64,000 nucleotides of DNA from Asterias amurensis (lineage: Eukaryota > Echinodermata > Asteroidea > Forcipulatida > Asteriidae): positions 1,676,501 through 1,740,500 of the forward strand of contig NC_092661.1 of the NCBI RefSeq assembly GCF_032118995.1, read 5' to 3'. The notes under the pieces are model-generated. The model saw only the letters and a program-made list of their open reading frames with translations. It searched no databases and was not told the origin of the DNA. Shown in pieces: positions 20,715 to 32,707 of this stretch. Within the stretch, counting starts at the first letter, position 1; every line of letters begins with the position of its first letter. Both the position numbers and the translations under genes were made by a program.

Positions 20715-22432
20715 GCGCACACTAAACGATAAACTCCAGATATGACATTTAAAACAAAAATATTTCAATGGGTTGTTTTCAACTATCATCATCATTTGAC
20801 CGTGTAAGTTGAATGTAAATCTGTGATCCTCACGATTTTTGTTTCTTACCAATTCTTTAAGCAGAGTGAGATTTCATTCAAAAGTTTGTTTTGTGAATAT
20901 TTTTATGAACTAGTTTGTCAATGTTAATTGGAGACTTTTGAACACTAGGTGGCAGCAAACATACTAGGAACACCATTGTTAACATAGCTCCGAGCATGCC
21001 TATATTTCTGGGTGAAGTGGGATAACTTCCTAGTGTCCCAAACTTCTCACATTTTCACACTGCCAGGAAATCTGTCCGCCGGGGATCCTGTTCCCCATAA
21101 TGGGAAATGAACATGGGCTGAAGGAGGATGACTTTAAAAGAGGGCGCTATTAAAAGTAGTTTGTACACAGCTCAATGGGGGACAGAATCTCCCGGTGGGG
21201 GGGGGGGGGGGGGTAGAACCTCCTGCCATACTGGAACTACACAGGAAATCACTTGGCATGGCATGATACCTTTTCTTGTTAGCATAATTTTTTTCTGCTT
21301 AGTTACTTGTACTTTTTGTGGTAAAGCAGCTCTCTGAGACTGGGCCACACGCAACTTGAAGCCATTAGAATACTAGTTGAATTTTATTACATTAGAAAGG
21401 AATTAGTCTAGCTTAAGTATGATCAAACTGAACGTGGTTTCTAGTTGTCTGAATTATAATTTGGTTTAAAAGTGTTATTGTGAATAAAATTAGCATAATT
21501 TGATTTGATTTGATTTCTTGTTTTATTATTTTGTGTCTGTATTCCTTGAATTATTGGTTTTAAAGTGTCAATGGGAATTAAATTAGATTAGATTTAATTT
21601 GATTTCCAAAAGGAATATACAAGTAACTCAATACCATAAGGAAGGGTTACATCAATCTGTCAAATAATTAGGTTTCTAAAGATTAAGTAAAATAAAATAA
21701 GCAAGTAAAACAAAATTGAATTATTTACATTTTTTAAAGTAAATACAAATATTCGGGTGTTCATATAGGCCCTTTTCGAAACCACGGCTTTGGGGATTGA
21801 TTCGGCTTGAGGCTCCATTCTCTCGTCTGAAACCCCGGCCGCGTATACGCAAACCACGCACAATTGTCAAAACGACCGAAGAGCCAAGCTAGCCTTAGCC
21901 GAATCCAAAGCCAAATCCTGTCGTTTCGAAAAGGGCATGATTAGTCTGCGCTGAGCACTCGGTTGTCTCAGTCTGGTAAATGGATAGAGTGGTTCAAGTC
22001 TCCAACTACAACGAGTCTATGCTTATTGTACAAACAACGCAGCTGCAACGGTTTGACACGGAATTAAGACTTGGTCAAGTCTATTGCTTCCCATTGTGTA
22101 GTACCTTGGCGCAATGGCCAAATTACACACTTCAATGGTTTCTCTAGCAGACCGAGCAGAACATTTAATTGAGGTTCTCGCATATCATTGAAACATTTGC
22201 GCATTTCGCATCAAAATTATGAATTCTCTTTTTGAAAATTAATGATCGTTTCAAGTGTGCACCAATGGTTTCTCCGTCCATGGAGCTAGCTATGATCCTT
22301 CGAACCGCGGCAAAATTTAACTATGTGGCCAACAACATGCCCCTACATGGGTGTTGTCAACTTTTTTTTTCTTTTTTCTTTTTTTTTGGGGGGGGGGGGG
22401 GGTCATCACAGTATATTATCCAAGGCTCCATT
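20715..22432. other. Unit 1 spacer: simple tracts and one MITE
   Basis: Holds a G run of about 15 at about 21188, a T-run followed by a G-run at about 22360-22400, and gatttgattt short repeats. A TIR element lies at 21769-21936 (gcccttttcgaaaccacgg mirrored by gtcgtttcgaaaagggc), with copies near 30567-30735, 39212-39387 and 56657-56826. No gene was recognised. Confidence 0.6.
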
Positions 22433-22995
22433 TTAAAGGAACGGCATGGACACTTATGGTTAACAATAACTACTTACTTGGCATAACAACTTACTTGGTA
22501 ACGAGCGATGGAGAGCTATCGAAAGAACAAAACTTTGTGAGAAACCACTCCCTCTGAAGTAACGCACTTTTTGAGAAAGAAGCAATTTCTCAATTTTTTT
22601 TTTAAATTGAATTCAAGACCTCAGCTGAGGTCTCGAATTCAAGCATCTGAAAGCACAACTTCGTGCGACAAGGGTGTTTTTTTCTTCCGTTTTCTCTCGC
22701 AACTTTGACGACCAATTTAAGTTAAATTTTTCACAGGTTTGTTATTCTATGCATTATAATGTTGGGATACACCAAGTGAGAAGACTGGTATGACAATTAC
22801 CAAGGTGTCCAGGGGTGGATTTCACAAAGGTAGTCCTAACTTAGGACTAGTCCTAGGCAATGCTAAGAGATAGGACCAGTCCTAAGTTAGGATGAGTTAC
22901 TGGTCCTAACTTAGGACCAGTCCTATCTCTTTGCATTGCCTAGGACTAGTCTTAAGTTAGGACTACCTTTGTGAAATCCACCCCAGTGTCTTTAA
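22433..22995. mobile_element. Diverged TTAA MITE carrying a later hairpin insertion
   Basis: Related to the 380-bp family (cttggtaacgag, aactttgtgagaaacc, ctccctctgaag, cgcaactttgacgacc). The central palindrome is cgagacctcagctgaggtctcg in the other units. Copies: 31085-31647, 39874-40260, 57327-57720. Units 1 and 2 contain the extra 171-bp hairpin element; units 3 and 5 do not. Confidence 0.75.
22813..22983. mobile_element. 171-bp full-hairpin MITE with 3-bp CAG duplication
   Basis: A near-complete palindrome starting gggtggatttcacaaaggta, with arms of repeated cctaacttaggac blocks. It is flanked by CAG on both sides. The same site in units 3 and 5 reads gtgtccagtgtcttt without it. The second copy is 31466-31636 in unit 2. 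Confidence 0.9.
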
Positions 22996-23169
22996 ATGAT
23001 GTCAATACAGAATACAACACCCCTTTCCAAACATTGTTTTGGTGACAGTTGTATAGTCACATTTTAGGTGTAAGATACAGTCATGTCAACGGCCACTTAC
23101 AGGCCTGGATTGCATATCCTAAAAATTGTAACAGCTTTGCGTTTGTCTAAAAGTACAAATATTTAAATT

Positions 23170-23370
23170 TAGTTAATATTTATCCATTGCTTCGTCCTTC
23201 GGATGGGACGTAAAGCCGTTTGTCACATGTGTTGTGTAACGCATGTAAAAGAACCCAGGGCACTTATCGAAAAGAGGAGTCCGCCTCGGTGTTCCTGGCT
23301 GTGGCTGCTGTATGCGCCGTAGCACCTTGTAAACCCTTATAAGGTGCTAAATAATTGGGTCTCAGAATTC
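23170..23370. repeat. SINE-type body fragment
   Basis: Words cttcggatgggacgtaaagc, cgcatgtaaaagaaccca, gcacttatcgaaaagag and cggtgttcctggctg resemble bodies of dispersed SINEs in marine invertebrates (recalled, not searched). Units 3 and 5 lack about 90 bp of it (from gaaaagagg to gtgctaaa). Confidence 0.5.
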
Positions 23371-23489
23371 ATCACTGCAATAACCTATCTTTCTGAAAGT
23401 TTGTATACTCGATGAATACCTTGTTTGGTAGATACGTGCGCCATATAAGACTTCGATATTAGCCTATTATGATATTATTATTTTCTTTG

Positions 23490-23860
23490 TTAAAGGCAGT
23501 GGACACTATTGGTAATTACTCAAAATATTTATCAGCATAAAACCTTTCTTGGTGACGAGTAATGAGGAGAGGTTGATGGTATAAAACATTGTGAGAAACG
23601 GCTCCCTCTGAAGTGCCATAGTTTTCGAGAAAGAAGTAATTTTCCACGAATTTGATTTCGAGACCTCAAGTTTAGAACTTGGGGTCTAAACGCACACAAC
23701 TTCGTGTTACGAGGGTATTTTTTCTTTCATTATTATCTCGCAAGTTCGATGACCGATTGAGCTCAAATTTTCACAGGTTTGTTGTTTTATGCATATGTTG
23801 AGATACACCAACTGTGAAGGCTAGTCTTTGACAATTACCAATAGTGCCCACTGCCTTTAA
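23490..23860. mobile_element. 380-bp TTAA MITE upstream of gene 1
   Basis: Both ends are present, and it ends about 200 bp before the gene 1 start codon. It has a small central deletion that unit 5 lacks: unit 5 keeps the gaaatcaactatct segment. Copies: 32141-32511, 40684-41054, 58142-58530. Confidence 0.85.
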
Positions 23861-24056
23861 TTATTGATAACTAGAGCGGTTTTCAATCCGGTTATTGTTG
23901 CTGTGACGTAGACGACCAGAATAACTTGTGTTTTCGATTACCATGGCGATGGATATCCTTGCAGTCTATTAAACAACGACCTCGCCCCACTCACTGAGTA
24001 GAGGTGGCTATTGTTTGTGTTCGCAGCAACTTAGCATTTCAAGCCAGAGTGAGAAA

Positions 24057-25798
24057 ATGGCTGTCTTGAGTAGTTTTATTTTCCTCTTGCTTGAGATAAT
24101 TATTGAGGTTTCAGCGTCTTACAGCGTGAGTGGTCTTTACCGAGGGGTCTGGTACCAGCCGGTAGAGCACCACGCCCTACTAGGCCAGTCCTTCATGAAT
24201 ATCTCGGGCATCTCTGCCGTCAGATGTTCAGTTCGGTGTCTAAGCCATCATGGATGTTTTTCTTTCAACTACGATCACATCAATCAAGTTTGTCAGATGA
24301 ACACCGCCAGTGCTGAGCACGTCTGTGACAACTTACAAGGAATGCCGCATTTTTCCTATTACGACGCAACTGCAAAACCAATGACTTGCCAGGTAAAATT
24401 CGTTATTGTATATTTCTCTAATATAAAACCAATTTATTTATATTTAAATTACACAATTTGAATTTGATATCAATTACAATATTGTGTTCGTTCTTACCTT
24501 GCTCTACAGATTAATGTTTCGGGCAATGTAAAGTGTGCTCCTTTGAAGGTCTGTGTTGGTTTCGGTGAGTAATCAGACAAAAGTAGAATTATGATGATCC
24601 ACACAAACATGCCTCGAATTTATTGCACGGTTTCCTTTTGCTTTGCGAACTAACACGGTTGGCCATTTTGTGGAGTCCAAAATTTGACTCCACAAAAAAA
24701 AATGGCCGACCGTATTAGTTCATGACGTAAGGAAAACCGTGCAATTTCGAGGAATGTTTGAGTGGACATCTTATTCTACTTTTAAAACATCTTTCCATCC
24801 ATTATGCATTTCATAACAAACGGTTTCAAACGGTTTTCATAGACCAACTCGTCCGGTCCAAGGCAACGTGTCGCTTTCACCCTCAAATTACTTAGAATCA
24901 CCCAATGCAGGGTCCGACAACTATGTCTAAAGACGAACACATTTGAGGATTCCTTTCTGTCTATAGTGCAGTTAACCGTTTTATAAAATGGTAGATGGTT
25001 GCGATAACGTATATTTATGAGCCAAACCTTTTATGTATCTGTTATTTAGTATTCTTGTTGCCTATTCTTTTACTTGTAAGCATTCTCCTAATACACGACA
25101 ATAAATATATGTTGACTTGAATGTTGAACTGATGAGAAAGTATTATTAAGAAGTTTATGTGGAGTCCTTTCTGCAATGTAGGCATTATGAGTACAATAAA
25201 TCGTTACGTATATCTTTCTTTTTCTGGTCCAGAGAAACTCGGTCTTGAAGATGGTTCGATCCCTGATGAGAGCCTCTCCGCATCAAGTAACTGGGACGGA
25301 CTACGAATGTCAACACCGGCTGGTGGCCGTCTCAACAAGCTACCGCCTGATGATAATACCATAGGAGCTTGGCATGCTGAGGTTGAGGATACCAACCAGT
25401 GGATACAGGTGGATTTAGGCAACCCGACCTACGTCATTGGGGTACTCACACAGGGGCGTTATGGTAACCCCACCCCGCAGTGGGTGAGAAAGTACAAAGT
25501 GCAGTTCGAACCGCCTTCACCGGCATGTCTTCTTGACATGAAAGACCAACTTGGTCAAACTCAGGTATGAAGATATTAGCTTCCTTTGGTGTCACTTCTT
25601 TTCAGATGATAAACTCCTCCTACACATCTTACTATACGCCTTTTATTCTCTATTTAGATATTCAATGGCAACACAGATGAACACAGCATCGTGGAGAGAC
25701 GCTTCTTCAAGCCCGTCTTGGCGGTCAAGATTCGCATCGTGCCCGTTGAATGGAACGTTTCCATCTGCCTGCGTTTTGAGCTGCTTGGCTGTAAATAA
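24057..25798 (+). CDS. Secreted PAN/apple plus F5/8 type C protein, gene 1 (subfamily A)
   Basis: Four exons: 24057-24392, 24510-24564, 25233-25564, 25658-25798 (stop TAA), predicted 287 aa. Residues 1-20 form a signal peptide (hydrophobic FIFLLLEIII). Residues about 25-111 form a PAN/apple-like domain with Cys 57, 61, 67, 79, 90 and 111. Residues 127-286 form one discoidin domain: LGLEDGSIPDESLSASSNWD, WIQVDLGNPTYVIGVLTQGR, QWVRKYKVQF, then VSICLRFELLGC, with Cys127 and Cys286 as the usual closing pair. N-glycosylation sequons: N48 (NIS), N114 (NVS), N274 (NVS). The ATG lies in a good context (gaaaATGG); the frame extends upstream without another ATG. AATAAA lies at 26263. The family role is not known to me. 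The architecture suggests an extracellular carbohydrate- or lipid-binding, lectin-like protein, by domain knowledge only. The NWDG in exon 3 differs from NYNG in genes 2, 3 and 5 and resembles subfamily B. Confidence 0.88.
24594..24877. mobile_element. Shortened palindromic MITE in intron 2 of gene 1
   Basis: Carries the centre (ggttggccattttgtggagt and complement) and right end (ccaaggcaacgtgtcgcttt) of the family at 10353; the left terminus is missing. Copies lie at 33245-33528, 41791-42065 and 59265-59552, so the insertion predates the A-unit duplications. Confidence 0.8.
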
Positions 25799-27530
25799 GT
25801 TACGTTTAGAAACGAAAAACCTTCACTTCGAGGCTTCATTTTCATCAACTTTCAACTCAATTCAAATCAATTCAACATCGTGAATTCTTTCTCAGTCTGT
25901 GTAGTGTACAAAAGAGTTGTGAATTTTATTGTGCATTATTTCTGTCAATATTTTTTAAATAATTGCATAATGTTCGCGTTGATAACACTCAGATTTTGTA
26001 TATATATTTAATTGCGGCAATGGAAATAAGCGCAACAATCTTAATGTTTTCCCCCTTGATTTTCCAAAGTATTCCAGAAAAAAAAAAAAAAAAAATCTTT
26101 TTTTTTTCGGATCGGTACTGAACTTTATTTAGTGAGTATTTTGTTTGTTTTAACTCAGACATCAACACAAGTTATATACAATTATTGTTTAAACGGGGAC
26201 TGTTAAAGTTTTATGGTGTTTTTAAAACTGTCAACGAAAGAGGTGTACATCAAGAATCCTACAATAAAAGTATAGATGTATAATTATACGGAGACCGTAC
26301 GCAAAGAGCTTTTAAAGAATTATCTTGTTGCTTTGTGTAGATAATCATTTGGTCATAGGAACATTTAACTTAAGAGGGAATATTGAATTTTGCGTATTGT
26401 CGCAATGTATGTACGGTAGCGTCCAGTAGAAGTTTGACCCTTGACCTGCACATTGTCATGTTGTTTGTAAATTACTGTGTGTGTGCTGTGCTTCTATGGG
26501 TGCGTTCGGTTAGAATCCCTGGGTCGACCCCGGTCCTTCCCCCGGTACGTTCGAATAGCTTTGACGCCATTCCAGGGGCTCACCCGGGTCAGCCCCCAGG
26601 TGCCCTGCTTGTGGAGTGGGTCACTTTGGGGCTGGCCTAATGCGCATGACGTCACCTCGAGAGGGTGATTGATCGTTCAATTAGCTCATGTCAGGAGCTC
26701 ACCCGAGTGAGCACCGCGTGGTAGACACATGGAAGCTAAATCGAATGCACCCTTATATTTTGTAGAGCCTACTGCTGCCTTTTTGTAAAGATTAAATTAG
26801 TTGCGAGTATCTGCTATTGAGATGTCATGATGTGTGTTTTGTACCTCCAGTGAGAACTCGGCATCTTTCAGTTGAATAGCCACCCCCCCCCCCCTCACCA
26901 CCCCAAGTCCGACTATACAGATCAGAGAGCATGACAAAATAGTTGATCAGCTCAAAGTACCTTAAATTGAAATGGAATCGAAATCTGAAATGAAGTCACA
27001 TCCCTCTCTTTATTTTTTAACTCTGGTCTTTACTGCACAAAGCTGATTTGATTTTTAAATCTCTTGTTTTATTCCAAACGGGATATACTGTACATATACC
27101 TTACCCTAAGGAAGGGTTACAATTTTTTTTTTTTTAATAATACAAATTAGGTTTACATCTCGAGGAAAAGTGAGAACATTTAATACAGGCACAAATTACA
27201 ATTGATCCTGTATACATGATTTCTCTTTTGCCGACAGATCGCTCCATCGCATTATTATACCTTGTATAATATTTCGAAACAAAGGTAGAGAAATATGGAA
27301 GCTATAAAACGTAGTTGTTTGAGTTGCAACGTGAATCAAGATGGAGCCTTGTTCTTTATTCACCTCTGAACTTTAACCTTTGAATAATAAACCTGTATGA
27401 CAACAAGTCAATAGAGGGCGCTATGCTACACCTTGCAGGGCAAAATCATTGATCTCCATTATACTGATAATTGAGAGTTGACTCCATTAACAAATTTAAA
27501 CTTTTTATTGTTAAGCTTCTATTCATCATG
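25799..27530. other. 3' flank of gene 1
   Basis: 3' UTR with AATAAA at 26263-26268, an A-run/T-run at about 26080-26110, a hAT-like MITE at 26498-26752, and a C-run at about 26882. From about 27240 onward it matches the flank of gene 4, not that of gene 3 (see findings). No plus-strand gene was seen after the poly(A) signal. Confidence 0.6.
26498..26752. mobile_element. hAT-like MITE (gggtgcgttcg family), unit copies
   Basis: Ends gggtgcgttcggttagaatc and gaagctaaatcgaatgcaccc. Equivalent copies follow every PAN-discoidin gene 3' end (35149-35403, 43744-44000, 49903-50157, 61223-61477), so it inserted before the gene duplications. Confidence 0.8.
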
Positions 27531-27803
27531 TTAATTGAAAAACAAACCCAACAGCAAAACTTCCATAACCGTTTTACTGTTCCGCCAGAAATAAATATTT
27601 TTATTTTGGTCACAAATAACGAAGTCGGCTATTTCCGAGATGACTGATCCTCTCAACGAACTTGTATCGTCTGTACATAATTCGCATATACTTGTCGCTT
27701 TCCCGAACCTTTTAATTATTGATGCTATGACAAACATTTGTTGAAATCCGGGCTTCCCGTCCTCGTCGATTCCAGACAACCATCTGTAACGGAGCGAAAA
27801 CAA
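27531..27803 (-). CDS. Unrecognised 90-codon open frame, possible terminal exon
   Basis: The frame runs from near a good acceptor (ctccgttacag on the minus strand, at about 27784) to a stop, followed about 25 nt later by AATAAA. It reads WLSGIDEDGKPGFQQM, then a region with CELC and VICDQ, ending LLLGLFFN. Copies lie at 36183-36455 and 53619-53891. Against the 53619 copy the two differences seen (AAG/AAA, CAA/CAG) are both silent in this frame and change residues in the overlapping frame. No family was recognised and no upstream exon could be fixed. It may be a real gene end or chance. Confidence 0.35.
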   Translation of the reverse strand: MFSLRYRWLSGIDEDGKPGFQQMFVIASIIKRFGKATSICELCTDDTSSLRGSVISEIADFVICDQNKNIYFWRNSKTVMEVLLLGLFFN

Positions 27804-28239
27804 AAATAGTATTGCTCGGTAAAAATAACAAATACTTGGCCTATAATAATTATTTTTATGAAAGATAGTTTAAATTTCCGGCTTATATTTGTAACGTTAG
27901 ATATAATAATAATAATATGAATCGCTAAAAAATGCAAAGGCCTACCTACTTATGGAAAGACAATCCCTTTGCCGACTCAGTTTTCCCTCCTCCAGTGATT
28001 GACAGCCGCGCACGACTTCACCATCAGCATTTTTAGTTTGTTTGATCCGATTCCAATTGCATTAATCCCCAAATGACAATTAAAAGGACGAAAACTTCTC
28101 TCCGCTTGCAGCAACTCCGTTTAAAAGTGTACAACGCATTTCGTGTGACGAACGGTCTTCACCCGTTTGAAAAAAATACGCGCGCGGCCTGCGTTTGGAC
28201 GCGATGTCCTATCCAGTCAGTATAATGGAGATCAATGGG

Positions 28240-28700
28240 AAAAATCCATTTATTTCATGACGGACATGTTGAAAGGATTAGCTAGTTTTCACCTGGAACT
28301 TTTTTGGCAGCGAAAAAGGTTACTTATTATTTTCTTCTCCTTTGAAGCAAGCGGTGGAATTGAGAGGTAGGCCTATTTTAAATAATTATCAGTTTCATAA
28401 CTAAAATGTGATTATTATACACCCACAGTTTCAATCCTGTATTTTTATTTTGATTATTTTTTAATGGCTAACACTTGTATTTTCTTCCTCCGTGCACTTG
28501 TCACAATAAGGCCGAGTAAAAAAAGAAACACGTTTAGCGTCCGGGTTTCTCAAAAAAAGGCAGGAGGAGGGGCTTTTTATTTCAAGATGGCCGTCATTCT
28601 TTGTTATAATGTATAATATCCTTTGTTTTTTCTACTGCTGAAATACACAAAATATTAATGAAACATTTTGGTCGAGGCATTCAGACAAGACATTCAGATT
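28240..28700. repeat. 460-bp terminal segment shared with gene 4 intron 1
   Basis: Runs from tccatttatttcatgacgga through gcgtccgggtttctc and ggcaggaggaggggc to acattcagatt. The same segment ends units at 36890-37351 and 54330-54787. It also lies inside intron 1 of genes 4 and 6 (about 45888-46350, 62650-63120), where it continues into gtttttgctgag instead. Confidence 0.85.
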
Positions 28701-29319
28701 GAGAAATTAAATAAAAGAATAACTAGTGCCAGTCTAGTGTATAGTTACTTGGTTTGAATGTGTACATAATTTTTAGCATATTGGCCAAATTTGTGACTCA
28801 TTTGTAATGGGTAAAAGCCCTTCATATGACCATGATAAACTTGTGGAAGTTTCAAGTTTTGACACAGATAATGTTTGGGAACTTCCCTTGGAATAATGTC
28901 CAGTGCTGAAAGATATGCGTGTTGGCGCGCATTCGCTAGCTTTATGCAGGCGCAATGCACTCGATAATACCGGTACTCAATGGGATCTACATGTATTTAG
29001 TGCGCCACATACCCGCAATCATTGAGCGTCATTGGGACATTTGAACCTCCGCAATACTTAGTCCGAGGACAGGAACAAAACAATATTATATAGAAAAAGA
29101 GTTTTGTATGATGTCATTATTCATTTTATAAACTACTCTTAGTGTATTGGTCTGAAATGGATGTTTAAAACCTTGGCAGGATCAGGCGTAGCGATAAAGA
29201 ATCTCACCTTTATTGCGCGGCCACTACTATATTTGTGTACAGAACATCAATACCTAATATTGAAGAAACATAATGTTGACAAACCATAATTTTTGTATTT
29301 AATTCCCCCCCCCCCCTTT

Positions 29320-29389
29320 GCAGAATTATGAGATCCGCATGTTTGAAGAAGGAACCTGGAAGAAACCCAGATCACTAATGAGATGTTAA
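29320..29389 (+). pseudogene. NDUFB4: Orphan copy of NDUFB4 exon 3, unit 2
   Basis: Copy of the last exon (acceptor tttgcag, AAT TAT GAG ATC CGC to TGT TAA) with its 3' UTR but no exons 1-2 in front. The 21 encoded residues are unchanged; ATA became ATC (both Ile). It cannot make NDUFB4 alone but could serve as an alternative terminal exon. Confidence 0.9.
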
Positions 29390-31465
29390 GTAGTCGGCTC
29401 TTCCCTTTCCAGTGGGTTGCAGTGTCTATTGTTGGAATAGTTAAAGAAGAGGATCAGCAGTTTATGGCATTTTCGCATGAAATCGATGCAAAAAGAAAAA
29501 TTAATAAAGTGCACACTAAACGATAAACTCCAGATATGACATTTAAAACAAAAATGTTTCAATGGGTTGTTTTCAACTATCATCATCATTTGACCGTGTA
29601 AGTTGAATGTAAATCTGTGATCCTCACGATTTTTGTTTCTTACCAATTCTTTAAGCAGAGTGAGATTTCATTCAAAAGTTTGTTTTGTGAATATTTTTAT
29701 GAACTAGTTTGTCAATGTTAATTGGAGACTTTTGAACACTAGGTGGCAGCAAACATATTAGGAACACCATTTTTAACATAGCTCTGAGCATGCCTATATT
29801 TCTGGGAGAAGTGGGATAACTTCCTAGTGTCCCAAACTTCTCCCATTTTCACACTGCCGGGAAATCTGTCCGCCGGGGATCCTGTTCCCCATAATGGGAA
29901 ATGAACATGGGCTGAAGGAGGATGACTTTAAAAGAGGGCGCTATTAAAAGTAGTTTGTACACAGCTCAATGGGGGACAGAATCTCCCGGTGGGGGGGGGG
30001 GGGGGGGGGTAGAACCTCCTGCCATACTGGAACTACACAGGAAATCACTTGGCATGGCATGATACCTTTTCTTGTTAGCATAATTTTTTTCTGCTTAGTA
30101 ACTTGTACTTTTTGTGGTAAAGCAGCTCTCTGAGACTGGGCCGCACGCAACTTGAAGCCATTAGAATACTAGTTAAATTTTATTACATTAGAAAGGAGTT
30201 AGTCTAGCTTAAGTATGATCAAACTGAAGGTGGTTTCTAGTTGTCTGAATTATAATTTGGTTTAAAAGTGTTATTGTGAATAAAATTAGCATAATTTGAT
30301 TTGATTTTATTTCTTGTTTTATTATTTTGTGTCTGTATTCCTTGAATTATTGGTTTTAAAGTGTCAATGGGAATTAAATTAGATTAGATTTAATTTGATT
30401 TCCAAAAGGAATATACAAGTAACTCAATACCATAAGGAAGGGTTACATCAATCTTTCAAATAATTAGGTTTCTAAAGATTAAGTAAAATAAAATAAGCAA
30501 GTAAAACAAAATTGAATTATTGACATTTTTTTAAAGTAAATACAAATATTCGGGTGTTCATATAGGCCCTTTTCGAAACCACGGCTTTGGGGATTGATTC
30601 GGCTTGAGGCTCCATTCTCTCGTCTGAAACCCCGGCCGCGTATACGCAAACCACGCACAATTGTCAAAACGACCGAAGAGCCAAGCTAGCCTTAGCCGAA
30701 TCCAAAGCCAAATCCTGTCGTTTCGAAAAGGGCATGATTAGTCTGCGCTGAGCACTCGGTTGTCTCAGTCTGGTAAATGGATAGAGTGGTTCAAGTCTCC
30801 AACTACAACGAGTCTATGCTTATTGTACAAACAACGCAGCTGCAACGGTTGGACACGGAATTAAGACTTGGTCAAGTCTATTGCTTCCCATTGTGTATAG
30901 AACCTTGGCGCGATGGCCAAATTACACACTTCAATGGTTTCTCTAGCAAACCGAGCAGAAAATTTAATTATGAGGCCAACAACATGCCCCTACATGGGTG
31001 TTGTCAACTTTTTTTTTGTTTTTTTTTTGTTTTTTTTTTTTTTGGGGGGGGGGGGTCATCACAGTATATTATCCAAGGCTCCATTTTAAAGGAACGGCAT
31101 GGACACTTATGGTTAACAATAACTACTTACTTGGCTTAACAACTTACTTGGTAACGAGCAATGGAGAGCTATCGAAAGAAGAACACTTTGTGAGAAACCA
31201 CTCCCTCTGAAGTAACGCACTTTTTGAGAAAGAAGCAATTTCTCAATTTTTTTTTTAAATTGAATTCGAGACCTCAGCTGAGGTCTCGAATTCAAGCATC
31301 TGAAAGCACAACTTCGTGCGACAAGGGTGTTTTTTTCTTCCGTTTTCTCTCGCAACTTTGACGACCAATTTAAGTTAAATTTTTCACAGGTTTGTTATTC
31401 TATGCATTATAATGTTGGGATACACCAAGTGAGAAGACTGGTATGACAATTACCAAGGTGTCCAG

Positions 31466-31636
31466 GGGTGGATTTCACAAAGGTAGTCCTAACTTAGGAC
31501 TAGTCCTAGGCAATGCTAAGAGATAGGACCAGTCCTAAGTTAGGATGAGTTACTGGTCCTAACTTAGGACCAGTCCTATCTCTTTGCATTGCCTAGGACT
31601 AGTCTTAAGTTAGGACTACCTTTGTGAAATCCACCC
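31466..31636. mobile_element. 171-bp full-hairpin MITE, unit 2 copy
   Basis: Same CAG-flanked site and sequence as 22813-22983, inherited by duplication rather than inserted independently. Confidence 0.9.
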
Positions 31637-32707
31637 CAGTGTCTTTATGATGTCAATACAGAATACAACACCCCTTTCCAAACATTGTTTTGGTGACAGT
31701 TGTATAGTCACATTTTAGGTGTAAGATACAGTCATGTCAACGGCCACTTACAGGCCTGGATTGCATATCCTAAAAATTGTAACAGCTTTGCGTTTGTCTA
31801 AAAGTACAAATATTTAAATTTAGTTAATATTTATCCATTGCTTCGTCCTTCGGATGGGACGTAAAGCCGTTTGTCACATGTGTTGTGTAACGCATGTAAA
31901 AGAACCCAGGGCACTTATCGAAAAGAGGAGTCCGCCTCGGTGTTCCTGGCTGTGGCTGCTGTATGCGCCGTAGCACCTTGTAAACCCTTATAAGGTGCTA
32001 AATAATTGGGTCTCAGAATTCATCACTGCAATAACCTATCTTTCTGAAAGTTTGTATACTCGATGAATACCTTGTTTGGTAGATACGTGCGCCATATAAG
32101 ACTTCGATATTAGCCTATTATGATATTATTATTTTCTTTGTTAAAGGCAGTGGACACTATTGGTAATTACTCAAAATATTTATCAGCATAAAACCTTTCT
32201 TGGTGACGAGTAATGAGGAGAGGTTGATGGTATAAAACATTGTGAGAAACGGCTCCCTCTGAAGTGCCATAGTTTTCGAGAAAGAAGTAATTTTCCACGA
32301 ATTTGATTTCGAGACCTCAAGTTTAGAACTTGGGGTCTAAACGCACACAACTTCGTGTTACGAGGGTATTTTTTCTTTCATTATTATCTCGCAAGTTCGA
32401 TGACCGATTGAGCTCAAATTTTCACAGGTTTGTTGTTTTATGCATATGTTGAGATACACCAACTGTGAAGGCTAGTCTTTGACAATTACCAATAGTGCCC
32501 ACTGCCTTTAATTATTGATAACTAGAGCGGTTTTCAATCCGGTTATTGTTGCTGTGACGTAGACGACCAGAATAACTTGTGTTTTCGATTACCATGGCGA
32601 TGGATATCCTTGCAGTCTATTAAACAACGACCTCGCCCCACTCACTGAGTAGAGGTGGCTATTGTTTGTGTTCGCAGCAACTTAGCATTTCAAGCCAGAG
32701 TGAGAAA

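Larger units (their letters stand above)
19907..28700. repeat. Tandem duplication unit 1
   Basis: Starts 4 nt inside NDUFB4 intron 2 at gagaaattaaataaaag. The same word restarts at 28701, 37352 and 54788, each time after acattcagatt. Contents in order: NDUFB4 exon 3 and 3' UTR, a MITE block, PAN-discoidin gene 1, a hAT-like MITE, a minus-strand open frame, and a 460-bp terminal segment. Matching stretches of units 1 and 2 are almost identical from about 23000 onward. Confidence 0.92.

Noticed and set aside
20592-20852. 86-codon minus-strand frame repeated in each unit
   Set aside because: It is the complement of the NDUFB4 3' UTR, low in complexity and rich in F and I, with no domain. The copies follow the DNA duplication.
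25654-25848. Minus-strand frame opposite exon 4 of the PAN-discoidin genes
   Set aside because: Shadow of the real exon on the other strand.
26383-26668. Two plus-strand frames after each PAN-discoidin gene
   Set aside because: They run through the hAT-like MITE in overlapping frames and have no family resemblance.
28081-28370. Plus-strand frame MTIKRTKTSLRLQQLRLK in unit ends
   Set aside because: The unit 1 copy has an extra A in an A-run that breaks the frame, and the unit 3 copy stops earlier. Not maintained as coding.
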